Of a stretch of 64,000 bases of DNA, positions 46,726-57,059 are shown one piece after another. The stretch is from Selaginella moellendorffii (Eukaryota > Streptophyta > Lycopodiopsida > Selaginellales > Selaginellaceae): contig NW_003314302.1 of assembly GCF_000143415.4 (NCBI RefSeq), forward strand, positions 1,202,032-1,266,031, given 5' to 3'. A model generated the notes under the pieces. The model was not told the DNA's origin. It saw only the letters and a list, made by a program, of their open reading frames with translations, and ran no database searches. Both the position numbers and the translations under genes were made by a program. Positions within the stretch are counted from its first letter, which is position 1. Each line of letters begins with the position of its first letter.

Positions 46726-46783
46726 AAAAAAAATTTCTTCAGAGGAGGGGGTAGAAGGGATGGACGGGAGTTTGGCATAATGA

Positions 46784-46996
46784 ATGAGGACAAGTGAATA
46801 TGGTAGTGGAGCGAGGACAAACAACATAAATTGTGGAATGAGGATAAACATAGCGACTCCAAATGGAACATTTAACCTCAACATAGTGAAGCCAAATGGA
46901 TGTGATAGTGGAGTGAGGATGAGAGTAGTGAATCCAAATGGAGTTAGTGCTTCAAAACTTTTTTTCCTTCGAAGAGGGGATAAAGAGGATGAATAG
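46784..46996 (+). CDS. Small 70-codon ORF with repeated PNG motif
   Basis: It opens MRTSEYGSGARTNN and contains three spaced PNG motifs (ATPNGTF, VKPNGCD, VNPNGVS) from a degenerate tandem DNA repeat with ccaaatgga cores. It lies just after the inner polypurine-like tract of element F. A coding role is doubtful. Confidence 0.2.
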   Translation: MRTSEYGSGARTNNINCGMRINIATPNGTFNLNIVKPNGCDSGVRMRVVNPNGVSASKLFFLRRGDKEDE

Positions 46997-47416
46997 GGTG
47001 AGTTCGACCTCTTATGTGTAGTGCTGAACGAGGATGATGGTTTTACTTATGGTTTTAAATCCAAGTTAATGGTGGTCTTGGAGGATTATCGACATATAAA
47101 CTTAGAGTTGGGATGTATTGCTTGTTACAATGGTGTTTTATAGACTATAGTGACTCTCAAAGCCCTTTGCTTCGATTCAAAATTATGATTGTATAGTTGA
47201 TTTGAGCATTTGGGAACTATATCCAAAGTTGCAATTAGTTCACCAGGATTCCATAGTTGGTTGATACTTATATGATGGCTTTGGGTTTTATTTCAGTCAT
47301 GGTGGTTTTGTGAGGGTTTAAGATTCTTGTAGTAATTTATAATCAGCTGACAGAAGCTTTAAATGTTCCACTTTACTTATTATCATAACATTTTCATCTT
47401 TCAGAGGGGAGGATGG

Positions 47417-47565
47417 TGTAAGGTTTGTAAATACATATGTGTATATATATGTATTGCCATTAATTATAGTACTAAAGCATATAGACTGTCTAGGATTGAA
47501 TCTGGTCCATCCATCCGCATATATAAGCACAATTAAGAAATCTATTCCTATATCTTGAGCACTTA
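47417..47565 (+). repeat. Right LTR of element F
   Basis: 149 bp, directly after the polypurine tract, ending near gagcactta. Confidence 0.68.
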
Positions 47566-47949
47566 TAATATCTAATATTTTTAATAATAAATAATTATTT
47601 TTACTTATGCCTAGGAATACATTAATATTCATATTATGAAGTTCACAAGAGTACATTAAGAGTACATTGATATTCACCTAGCATTTGCTAGGTAATACTA
47701 GTCTATATATGTGAACTAATGGCCCAGCCTCCCTCCCAGGCCTGGGCCATGGTCAGTTTGCCATAAAACTTTTATGGATGTTTGCTTTGGCCAATTAGAA
47801 ATCTGTATAGCTTAGGTAACAATTGACTGGAGAGAAATATGTTCTCCTCTGCTTTTGCTCAATTTTTCTCAGAGCGGATAGCAACACATGTCACATTATC
47901 CCTCCCTCTGATTTAGCAATTCATAGTGGACCTCCCTTGGTTCAGAGTG
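47566..47949. other. Spacer with a strong hairpin, no gene seen
   Basis: AT-rich sequence then a GC-rich inverted repeat at 47721-47748 (GGCCCAG with CTGGGCC, 14-nt loop). It could be a terminator-like or transposon-end structure; no CTRR-type Helitron end follows it at the usual distance on either strand. Confidence 0.4.
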
Positions 47950-48156
47950 CTAGCATCGCAATGGGCAACTCTCCCAAGAGCTACTCCACATCTCCTGGAA
48001 AAACTTCAGGCCCTGCTCGACCCATTTCACAGCACTGCACCCCATGATAACTGAGAGGAACATAAATCCATCAAGCTCAAGGCCCTCCTCTAGCAGCTTG
48101 CCAAGGATCTCCACCACTTTTGCTGCATTGCCTTGCCTGCTATCAGTGTGTTCCAC
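47950..48156 (-). pseudogene. PPR protein fragment
   Basis: The frame reads KVVEILGKLLEEGLELDGFMFLSVIMGCSAVKWVEQGLKFFQEM, with the first part and the VEQGLKFF-EM end typical of a long (L) PPR repeat. These proteins bind organelle RNA. The fragment covers about one to two repeats and abuts a G6PDH fragment on the other strand at 48290. Confidence 0.6.
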
Positions 48157-48289
48157 TAAACCTCATCCTTGGCACGGTAGAATTGAAGATGTGGTGAGCA
48201 ACAGCTATACTTCCACACTTGCTGTAGAATTGATGACACTGTTTGTGATGCTACTACACTCTTGCAGATCCCAGGATGGAATTCCTTCC

Positions 48290-48690
48290 GGTTTCCAGAT
48301 CCAGAAGGCATTTATCTCAAAATCAACAACAAAGTCCTGGGGCTGGGAATGAGACTTGATTGAAGCACTCTGGACCTCCGAGCTAACAGTTCTCTTCTTT
48401 TTCACGAGCTAAAGTTCCTATGTAACAGATACTCAAAAGAAATCCCTGATGCTTACAAGCGATTGCTGCTGGATGCCATTGCTGGAGAGTGCTGTCTCTT
48501 CATCAGAAGCAGTGAACTGGACACGGCGTGGAAGAATTTCACTCCTCTTCTCAAAGATCTTAAGAGGAAGAAGATGGTGCCCGAGTTATACCCAAACGGA
48601 AGCCGGGGTCCCGTGGGATCTCACTATCGTGGGGCAATGTTTAGAAAAGTGCTAATTTTGAAATATTCAAATTTCCACGTGGACGCAATG
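48290..48690 (+). pseudogene. G6PDH 3'-end fragment, second copy
   Basis: Matches exon 8 end and exon 9 of the pseudogene at 4692-6640: [17 protein letters not shown], then an 18-20-base deletion that removes the exon 8 donor, then [20 protein letters not shown] through [14 protein letters not shown] stop replaces an Arg codon after the RLD motif. The 5' two-thirds of the gene is absent; PPR-like sequence precedes it. Confidence 0.88.
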
Positions 48691-49589
48691 TAAAGACCAC
48701 TTGCCAGACCAGCACGGCCGTTTGGCAATGGTGATAAATGCTAGGGCAAGGGGAGCTTTGATTGGAGGTTTTCTTGGAGAATTTTTCTTGTCATGGCATT
48801 AGATTAGTCAGAGGAAAGGTTGTTTCTTCAAAAGAGAAGCGAATGACACAGATGCCGACAACAAATGGCTACAGCAATTCTCACTGTTGCATAGCCATGA
48901 CATGAGTATATAAGTCTTGGGAAAGGTTTCAGAGTCTGGATAGTGAACATTATACATTAGTGGAATATAGTGGAGTTAGTGGATATTCCCACAGGTTTTT
49001 ACACAAGAGGTTCTTGACTGTTGTAGAAGTCAATAAGTTGTTTCAGGATTTGCTGACCAAGGTATAAAGTTCACAAGTGTATGTGCTTGATGTCTTGATA
49101 AGTCCTCTTGCTCAAAAATTCTTGAATTGGTCAAATAAAGATGTAATGAAATAAATAAGGCTTTATTGCAGAAGTAGTACCATAAACAAAGTTGGGTTGC
49201 ATCAAGATCTGGTACATCACTACTTAAAATAAGAGTAGAAGATGCAAGTACTTAGTTTGCTAAAATAGGCATTCATTGAATCTTCCCTGTTTTGATCATA
49301 AGGCATAATTTAAATTTTAACATTGTTAATTATGATGGTTTTTTTATGGTAAGAATAAGTGGAAATTTCTCTCAGCAAATATAAATATTTTTCTAACACA
49401 CCTCCCAAACTTGAATTTATCTACAGAACTTTGTTATTATCTTGTTTTAGTTGCTTTCTCCCACATTAATAATGACATATATAAAAGCTAGTAGTGAAGA
49501 AGGAAAGCCACTCTAGAGTTTTGGATTGCCACTATCAGCAGTGTTATTACTTATATAACTTGCACTTGACTATTAGCATATGTTAATGT

Positions 49590-49660
49590 TCAGGTGATCT
49601 TACAAAGAAGAAGATATTGTTCTATGAGGGACATCTTCCTCAAGTAAGAAAGAATGCATT
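49590..49660 (+). pseudogene. Remnant of a second G6PDH exon 1, copy 2
   Basis: Same deleted exon 1 form as 7497-7560 (LTKKKIL joined to FYEGHLPQ with donor-like gtaag). Confidence 0.7.
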
Positions 49661-49780
49661 TTTATTTTCTGTTCACATGGTTTATGTACACTAATTAGAA
49701 CTTTTCTAAATAGTAAAATTCTCAAATTTCAAATTCTATATAAATACAAGTTCATGTTATAGATAATTCTCAGAAGTAAA

Positions 49781-50653
49781 TTATATGCAAGATTTATGAT
49801 TAGCAGTATTAGATGCCCATAAAGGATCATTAGGAAATGTTAAAAAATAGATTACTAAATTACAATCATTTTGAATTCTTAAATATGAAGGTACCAAACA
49901 CTTATTTTTACAATATTTTCTTGTTGACCATAATAATTTTGTATTATAATATAAAACTAAATTAGCTTGATTTTCTAAAATTAAAATACAGTTAAATATT
50001 TTTGTTTCTATAGGCCTAACTCTCCAAATTTCTAAATTTTTGTAAAATAAAATTAAATGACAAGACAAAGTCAAATAGAGTATAACCTTAGAGTTTGGAG
50101 AAATTAAAAAGTTTTCAGAATAAAGAGCTGAACCATGATATAAATTACTATTAGTAAAATAGCAATTATCTAAATTTTTTATTGTAGTATACTTTTCATA
50201 ACTAAAATATAAAGAATTAGAATTAGAATTAGAATTATCTACTAAGGCATATCTTATATAATACTTAGGAGATTCATTCTCAAAATAGCTAGATAACTTT
50301 TCATTTAAAATAACTAAGTTTTTCTGAAGAATCTTTTCTAGCCCATATATAATATTGTTTCCTTTGATATCTTGTGTAGAACTAGAACATGTTTCCTTAC
50401 ATTTTATAATTATTTCAATATTTCCTAGTGAAGTTAAAATAATTTTTGAATTTGAATAAGTTGCAGGATAAAACTTTCTTAAATGAATTTTTCCAATTAA
50501 ATTCCATATCCCTTGAATAATTGTTCTCATGTATTCTGGTTGTAGAACACGAAGCTGTCCAAATTTAGGCTTAGCTGTATTAAGGAAAGTAAAATTTAAA
50601 GACAGAAGAATTATAATTAAACTTAAAAATTTAATATAGTTTTGAACATTCAT
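49781..50653 (-). CDS. Bulb-type (GNA-like, mannose-binding) lectin, uninterrupted ORF
   Basis: The ORF opens at 50719, but the ATG at 50653 is preferred because it starts a signal peptide (MNVQNYIKFLSLIIILLSL), giving about 290 residues likely to be secreted. The C-terminal half is a B-lectin domain with three versions of the QxDxNxVxY sugar site: SCHLILFY, LENQANLVLY and IQNDCNLVIY, then LWAS. Cysteines suited to the domain disulphide are present. The site residues are altered (Asp to Gln/Cys-type changes), so mannose binding is doubtful. The N-terminal half (GIWNLIGKIHLRKF...) is unrecognised and Asn/Ser-rich. It is very AT-rich. No introns; two decayed relatives lie at 7700-8530 and 3028-3420. 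The ORF being free of stops, in sequence where its twin is broken, suggests a gene or a recently silenced one. Confidence 0.65.
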   Translation of the reverse strand: MNVQNYIKFLSLIIILLSLNFTFLNTAKPKFGQLRVLQPEYMRTIIQGIWNLIGKIHLRKFYPATYSNSKIILTSLGNIEIIIKCKETCSSSTQDIKGNNIIYGLEKILQKNLVILNEKLSSYFENESPKYYIRYALVDNSNSNSNSLYFSYEKYTTIKNLDNCYFTNSNLYHGSALYSENFLISPNSKVILYLTLSCHLILFYKNLEIWRVRPIETKIFNCILILENQANLVLYYNTKLLWSTRKYCKNKCLVPSYLRIQNDCNLVIYFLTFPNDPLWASNTANHKSCI

Positions 50654-50726
50654 TATTTTTATTTTAAAGTAAATCTGTAAATAAAAAGTTTTGAATAAAA
50701 TAAAATTTATATAAATCAATGACTTA

Positions 50727-50836
50727 GTTTATATACAAAAGCAAGTAGTCTAGATTGAAACCAATTCGATGGCTACCAAAATCCCACTATATTAATATTG
50801 GTATATGGCATTGTAACCATACACTTGAGTCTCACA
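50727..50836 (-). repeat. Short LTR-derived insertion upstream of the lectin
   Basis: Reverse-complement match to the element B LTR (2815-2940), starting TGTGAGACTC on the minus strand. It is absent from segment copy 1, so it inserted after, or was lost from, that copy. It lies about 75 bases upstream of the lectin ATG and could affect its promoter. Confidence 0.65.
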
Positions 50837-51622
50837 AAGCTTTATATTTTAATGGATGACAACTTCCAAGGTTATTTAGCCATAAATATATGATAAAATA
50901 TATCAACAAAATAATAATAAATTTATTCTCTTTGTAATTACGACAAATAATAAAATAAATTTAATTTAAATTTTTGTTTGCTTAAGCGTGTCTGAAGTGG
51001 TAATGAATATACCTAGAATATACTTTGATATTCTATAATATTTTCCCATTTAATGATTGTTATTCATTTAGCTTAATCCTGTATTAATATGATAAACCAT
51101 TTTAAACACTTTGTAGTATATTCTAGTTTCTTCTACCATTTAATAAAGCACTTGAAGACCTCAACTATCTACTGAGATAACTTGCATAACAGCCACCACA
51201 AGCCAATTGCTATGCAAGTTAAGCTCTTGTAGAGAGATGGCACTAATAGGGCTCAATTTGAGGAGTTGGCTTAAGTCATTGATAAGTCAATCACTTGTCT
51301 CTTTGATTCACTAGAGATGGAAGTGTGGGGCCACTTTGTTGGCTTCCATCTAACAAACTCTCAAGTACAATCATTAATCAAACATCCAAACCAATTGACC
51401 AAATAATATAGTCTTCAATACTGGCACTTTGAGTCAAGGATGATAACAACCTCAAAACTTTTACTCACTACTAATAATTTGAGGTGGCCGTGGAATATAA
51501 GTGGGATAAAAAAGTGCATAATAATATTCTAATGAAGAAATATAGAATATCAAAAGCAATCCCATGAATGGTGGAAGATTGAGTTACCCTAAAGGTGTGA
51601 AAGAGCATAAGAAAAGACTCAA

Positions 51623-52125
51623 TACAAATAACTAAACAAAATGACATGAAAAATGATTTGTAAAGGTTTAAATATAAAGGGAAAAAACCCATGAATAAAT
51701 GTTTTTCAAAATAGTGAAGGGTCTTGAGATACTTGGGGTTAAATGTCTTTATGTTTGAGTAATACTAACATCTAGAAAAGTCTAAGTTTAAAAGATTATA
51801 TTTGGTATTAAAAGGGGGTTTGAGTCCAGACCATATGTTAAAATTAATATTTGGTAATCTAGTTTGGTTTGGTTAGGGTTGACTTGAGGGGTAAGGTGTC
51901 AAGAGAGCGAGGCTTTCAAGAAAGTTATGACTCTTAACTTCAATTCATGAGGGTATAAACTTGCAAGGAAGTATTGTGAATTATAAACAACTAAAATGAA
52001 TAACTCAAAAAATGATCTATAAAGATTTAAATATAAAGGGAAATAGCTCATAAACAAAAGATCCCCCTTTTCTAAATTAATAAGGTATACTTGGAATACT
52101 TAAGGTAATTAATAATAGTAATCAA
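51623..52125 (+). mobile_element. Decayed TRIM, same family as 1197-1789
   Basis: Left repeat about 51623-51800, primer-like site tttggtatt at 51801, internal with aacttgcaaggaagt, right repeat from 51982. Nearly all differences from the intact TRIM are C to T or G to A. Part of the segmental duplication boundary. Confidence 0.75.
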
Positions 52126-52321
52126 CATCTTTAGCATAAGAAATGTGATGATAAACTTCCTTATCTAGTAATTTGAATAAACTTATGATGAGAAACATAC
52201 TTCCAAAAGTTAACATCTCAACAATCATCAAGTATATGCTTCTATACTTCACTTGGCATAGGATTTTGAGATAGTGAAGTATGAGAAATAATAAAAGAGG
52301 CTAAGGGAATAATATATTTGG

Positions 52322-52485
52322 GGTAAACTTTTAGATTTGGACTTTCCAAGAGCCCAATATTACTGAAACCCAAAGACACTTAACCATAAATACCCCAAGA
52401 CTTTTAACCAATTAGAAAAGGGGGTGCACTCTTATTCATAAACCTTATAAATCATTTCTCAAATTATTCTCTTTGGTTACTTACA
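52322..52485 (-). repeat. Decayed solo LTR of the TRIM family
   Basis: Reverse-complement match to the 194-bp TRIM repeat over about 164 bases, ending ggttacttaca in plus orientation. No matching 5-bp flanks remain. Confidence 0.7.
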
Positions 52486-52489
52486 CCCA

Positions 52490-52640
52490 AATGGCCCATT
52501 GGCAAAGAGTTAATGCCAACCTAGAGAGTATTAAACTAACTAGGATCAGAATTATGTACCTGGGCAGCCCATTGGGCAAGGAGTCAATGCTAACCTAGAG
52601 AGCATTAAAGCAACTAGGATCGGAATTATGCCAACTATTA
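52490..52640 (+). repeat. Short tandem duplication
   Basis: Two copies of about 70 bases (ggcccattggcaaagagttaa... and cagcccattgggcaaggagtc...) with shared ctagagag-attaaa and aactaggatc blocks. Confidence 0.6.
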
Positions 52641-52760
52641 AAGAAATGGATCTTTACTTGAGGTCTTAAAACCATAGCTTGCAAACCCCATTCACCTTTC
52701 ACAGCTCAAGCATCATTATATTCTCCAAAACTTTGACAAGTTTCCCATTGTCACAAATGT
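52640..52760 (-). pseudogene. PPR-related fragment
   Basis: On the minus strand it matches the PPR scrap at about 42060-42170 (GKLVKVLEN then IMMLEL). Shows that the same fragment was copied to two places. Confidence 0.45.
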
Positions 52761-52883
52761 GACTTCAGGTATTGAAAGATATTTGTCAGCCAATCTTTAT
52801 GGGCACTTTTTCCTTACTGCCATGACGGCAGGAGGTTGGTATTGCTAATTTGTTTTATTAGCCCCTCTTGTCCATTGTATATT

Positions 52884-52898
52884 TGGTATTAGAGGAAT
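52884..52898 (+). promoter_or_regulatory. Primer-binding site of element E
   Basis: TGGTATTAGAGGAAT, a decayed initiator-Met site, lies about 190 bases before the gag ATG. The 5' LTR would end at about 52880; its start was not found. Confidence 0.6.
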
Positions 52899-53072
52899 TG
52901 TCTTAGTAATTCCTATCCAACTTTTGTCAGATTTTCTAACTCAAGTTGCATATGCAGAGAATTTTTTAGTAGATCCAAAGCGACCTGTGTAAGATTAGTT
53001 GGATTGCACCATTCAGTAAGAACATTGTATGCATATTCAGTTACTAATAGAGGCATGTATATAGCTAGCAAA

Positions 53073-54390
53073 ATGGTGAAAAGGAACCATGCTGATGATG
53101 TTGAAACCTCTAGAGGGGAAAATCAAGAGGAGGAAACTCTTGCTAGAGATGCTGCGGAAAGGGCTAAGGTTGAGTCAAAAGAGAAAGACCCAGATGCTAC
53201 GGCACTACAGCATACAGCTCAGGAAGTCAAGATCAAGAATTTGTGAAGGGAAGTTCGCAAATTGAAGAAGGAGAACAAGAAGAGGAAGAAAGAAGTTGAG
53301 GCAACTAAATCAATTAAATCTAAGCAACCAGACTCCTCTTCAAGTTTTAAGGACGATGAAGTTCTACAATCGCCCCCAGTTGCACGAGTTTCAAAGTTCA
53401 AGCCTCTAAAACCACCCAGTTTTAGAGGCATGTGGGACTATTAGGTTTTGGAAGACTAGGTCTATGATATGAAAAATTATTTCATAACAGTAGATATAGA
53501 TGATCATACGAAAGTTGGGTGTGTACAATCCTTTCTTATTGATCATACCAAAAGTTGGTGGAGCCAGGTGTGTGCTGAAAAAGGGCAGACTAGAAGTCAG
53601 ACCAAGATGCGGTCTCATATCCGTGAAGAATACTTGCCGGATGATCTTGGTCTGAGATTTCATGCGGAGCTGTGGTGGTTGAAGCAGCAAGGGGACCTCA
53701 TGCATTACGTTAATGAGTTTGCTCAAAAGCACATTATGATTGCAAATATGAGTGACGAAGATGGTTAAAGTTATTTCCTGGAAGGTTTAAATTCACTTTC
53801 TCACAATGAGATTTTGAAGTTTAAGCCAAAGACATACCTGGAGTGTAAGGAGGCAGTGCAGCAAGTTGCCTTTAGTCACTCACTCATGGAACAATATCAA
53901 CAGCCATATGCTGGTACCTCGGACAAGAATAAGAATTCTAGGAATATGCAAGGTGATTGGAAATAAAGGGTGGAAGGAAGGTTCTGCCCTGGAGGCTCAC
54001 AAGCAATGGTTAATAAAGGTGGTGGTGGTTGGAGACCACCAGTAGCTTCTTCTGGTCCTAGGCCCTCGGTTCTTCCTCCTAGTGGGTACAAGTAGCAGCA
54101 ACCTATAAAACCTATTCCTAATGGAATGGGTAGTATGGGTTATTACTTCCATTGTGGAGAGTCAGGCCATAGGTCCTCAGAATGTCCTAACAAGCATAAG
54201 ACAAAGTCTTGTGTTAATGTCATGAGGGAAGATGGTGGTGGTGAAGTTGAAGGGGTTGACAAGTTGGTCAATGCAGACTATGAGGAAGAGGAGGTGAGTT
54301 ACTTTCGTTGCTTTCCACAAGCTTTTCTCACAGTCAATACAAACACTAATCTATTGATGTATTTGGTAGGCTTTGTCTGTGGACACTGAA
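53073..54390 (+). pseudogene. Gag of Ty3/gypsy element E
   Basis: The ATG at 53073 (MVKRNHADDVETSRGE) opens a charged N-terminus, followed by the gag core (KSWWSQVCAEKGQ, IREEYLPDDL, LKQQGDLMHYVNEFA) and a zinc knuckle whose first Cys is lost (YYFHCGESGHRSSEC, about 54140). Stops are at about 53244, 53442, 53766 and elsewhere. Similar in plan to gag of chromovirus A but clearly a different family. Confidence 0.82.
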
Positions 54391-54902
54391 TTCAAGTGAT
54401 GATTGACATAGGAGCTATGCACAGCATGATATCTGAAGACTTAGTTAAGTTGTTAGGATTGAATGCTAAGCAAATATCACCCATACACTTCCAGTTTGTA
54501 GAAGGTGGACAAGTAACTAGAAAATTTGTAAGTGATGTTTCAATAAAAATATCCAAGTAGAAAGAAAGAGTGGACTTGGTAGTGTTGAAGATATCAGATT
54601 TTCAAATAGTGTTTGGTATGGATTTTTTCAACAAATATATTAAAGGGATTTATAGTGCTGGACAAAATTGTATCATGTTGAAGTTAGAAGGACATCCCGA
54701 TGTGTCCTTCCAGTTGCAAAAGCGCTCCTCAAAGGATTGGGATACTAAGTTCCTATCTCCGAGAGCTACTCAAAAAGTAGCTAAGAAGGGATGTTGGACC
54801 TTTTGGGTTCAAGTGATGGAAGCTGAGGGTATAGGTGACTCAGTTCGAATTGGTGACGAGGTTGATCTTGTACTAAAGAAGATATTGGAGTTGTTGGTGT
54901 AA
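54391..54902 (+). pseudogene. Protease of element E
   Basis: Motif VMIDIGAMHSMIS (D-T/S-G-A changed to D-I-G-A) at about 54395, and ISDFQIVFGMDFF at about 54590. The frame runs to a stop at 54900, where foreign sequence starts. Confidence 0.78.
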
Positions 54903-55500
54903 TATCGGGATAAACTATACACATGTGCATAGAGCCATCTTTCTTTTTCATAAATAACATTAGCACCCATATAAATACTTGTGTAAGTGATTAAATTTTC
55001 CATTCTATTTTAGTCATTTAACCACACCTTTGAGCACTTAAGGGAGTCTCACTCACCACCTCCATAAGTCTCAATCTTGACTTGGGGACATACTAGCCCC
55101 GTGAATGGCATCTATACCACTCAACCTTTATATTTGGCCCAAGTGTTCCATATGTCTGATCCTATGACAAACACCCAAAGGTACCATTGACATATCATCC
55201 CATTATAATAAGGTTATGTCCATTCACCTTTGTCTTATGGGTAGTCCAAGACCACCCGTACTTTGGGCTTTCACCTAAACCTCCTTTAATACTAGGACTA
55301 ACTCAAAACTTACTAAATATGCAATAATGCTAAATTACGAATTTGGATATAGAACCAATACCATTGTGTTCAAGCTAATGTCTCCATTTCATAGATATGC
55401 CAAATTAGCAAATTTAAACACTTTCCATAATTAGCCAATAGAACGAAATGAAACCACTACAAAGGGCATGATAACGAGGGTGTTTGGCAGATAGTAAGTT
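54903..55500 (-). mobile_element. Composite insertion in element E: RT scrap, A2 LTR piece, D LTR piece
   Basis: 54905-54966 on the minus strand encodes an RT motif scrap (FMKKKDGSMHMCI). 54973-55255 matches the start of the A2 LTR (57730-58020). 55258-55500 matches the end of the D LTR. Together they separate protease from RT of element E. Confidence 0.65.
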
Positions 55501-56830
55501 ATTACTACCTCCTATCTGTGAGGTTGATAATTGAATTGAGGTTATTCTAGGCTCTAAACCATCTACGAAAGCTTCATATCATTTGAACATTAAGGAGATG
55601 GCTGAACTCAAGAAGCAACTCATGGAGCTTCTTGACAAAGGTCATATCTGACTAAGTAAGTCATCTTATGGAGCACCAGTCCTTTTTGTTATGAAAAAGG
55701 ATGGAACCATGAGGATGTGTATCGACTATTGGGCACTTAACAAGATCATAGTAAAAAACAATGATCCTTTGCCTTGCATTGATGTCTTGTTTGACAAACT
55801 CTTAAAGGCTAAGTATTTTATGCAGCTTGATTTGTGGTCCGAGTATCATCAGATACGGGTAGCAAATCAGGATGTGGAGAAGACAGCCTTTAAGACTCGG
55901 TACAGCTCTTATGAGTTCCTTGTCATGCCATTTGGGTTATGTAATGCTCTGGCAAAGTTTAGCACTATAATGGATTGAATATTTAGAGATTATTTAGACA
56001 CAGTTGTCTTATATATCGACAATGTTCTAGTCCTCAGTGAAATGTTGGAGGGTCATTTGAAACACTTGGAGCTAGTGTTTCAAAAATTGCGTGAACACAA
56101 ATTGTATGCTAAGGAAAGTAAATGTACTTTTAGACAATTGCAAGTAAAATTTTATGGACATATAGTTGGTGGTGGCGTAATTAAGGTAAATCCAAAGAAG
56201 GTGGAAGCAGTGAAGTCTTGGGAAGTCCTGATTACTGTATCAGATGTTCGTTCCTTTCTCGGTTTAGTAGGATACTATTGCAAATTTGTCTGTAATTTTG
56301 CAAGAATTGCTCTTCCATTGACTGAGTTGACGAAGAGTAGTATACCGTTTCATTGGACACTAGTTTGTTAACGTGATTTTGTATGATTGAAGGAGATTTT
56401 GACTACGGTTCTTGTTCTCAGGATCCTAGATCTTGATAAACCCTTTGAAGTGCATTGTAATGCATCTGGCTATGCTATTGGTGCCATGTTGCAGCAAGAT
56501 TGCGACAAAGCGGTTGGTGTCAAGCTAAGGCGACATGGTTGTCCTGTTGCATTCTATTCCAAGAAATTGGATGAAACCCAATGAAGATGGCCAACACACG
56601 AGAAAGAGATGTTTGCTATAGTGTCAGTGTTGGAACACTAAAGACACTATTTGGGTGGACATACCAAGGTTTATACAGATAGTAACACACTGAGCTACTT
56701 TGCTATGCAGCCTAAGCTTATGCTGAAGTAGGCCCATTGGCAAGAGAAGCTTGCTAGATATGATATTAAAATCATATATAAGCCTAGTAAAGACAATATT
56801 GTTCCAGATGCATTGAATTGTCAAGCTCAA
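55501..56830 (+). pseudogene. RT and RNase H of element E
   Basis: RT motifs: [43 protein letters not shown], then VLYIDNV where YIDD is expected (Asp to Asn), and SFLGLVGYYCKF. RNase H follows at 56400-56830 (VHCNASGYAIGAML with Asp to Asn, HEKEMFAIVSVL, YKPSKDNIVPDAL). Several stops. Catalytic losses in both domains show it is dead. Confidence 0.85.
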
Positions 56831-57059
56831 TTCTGGGCAATATCGGCAATCAGTTTGGACTGGTTAGAGGACATTTGGGCTTCATATGGAAGTGATCCAT
56901 TGGTGAAGGTAATCTTATGCCGTGCGGAGTTGTCAAAGTAGACCCTGGTAGCGAAGCAGTGAAAGTTGCTAGTCGCACCAATATGAACGATCACTTCTCA
57001 GTTCAAGATGGGCTTATATTTTATAAGCAAGAAAAATTATATCTTCCCTCTAAGGATCT

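Larger units (their letters stand above)
45269..47565 (+). mobile_element. Element F: 2.3-kb LTR element with an unfamiliar ORF
   Basis: Direct repeats at 45269-45440 and 47417-47565 start TGTAAGGTTTG and share about 150 bases (actaaagcata, gattgaatctggtcc, ctatatct-gagca). A polypurine tract (cagaggggaggatgg, 47402-47416) abuts the right repeat, and a second one (cagaggagggggtagaaggga) lies at about 46740. No gag or pol seen. A roughly 1-kb reading frame (45690-46725) with one frameshift and two stops is the only long coding signal. No clear primer site follows the left repeat. The left flank is lost in the gap, so no target duplication can be checked. Confidence 0.65.
48290..51622 (+). repeat. 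Segmental duplication copy 2 (G6PDH 3' end to lectin flank)
   Basis: Same order as 6290-9352. Differences: about 100 extra bases at 49190-49290, an LTR insertion at 50727-50836, and an uninterrupted lectin. At its end the old TRIM continues (51623 onward), whereas in copy 1 it was cut by the A' element. Confidence 0.85.

Noticed and set aside
47721-47748. Helitron terminal hairpin
   Set aside because: The GC-rich inverted repeat is strong, but no CTRR end lies at the usual short distance on either strand.
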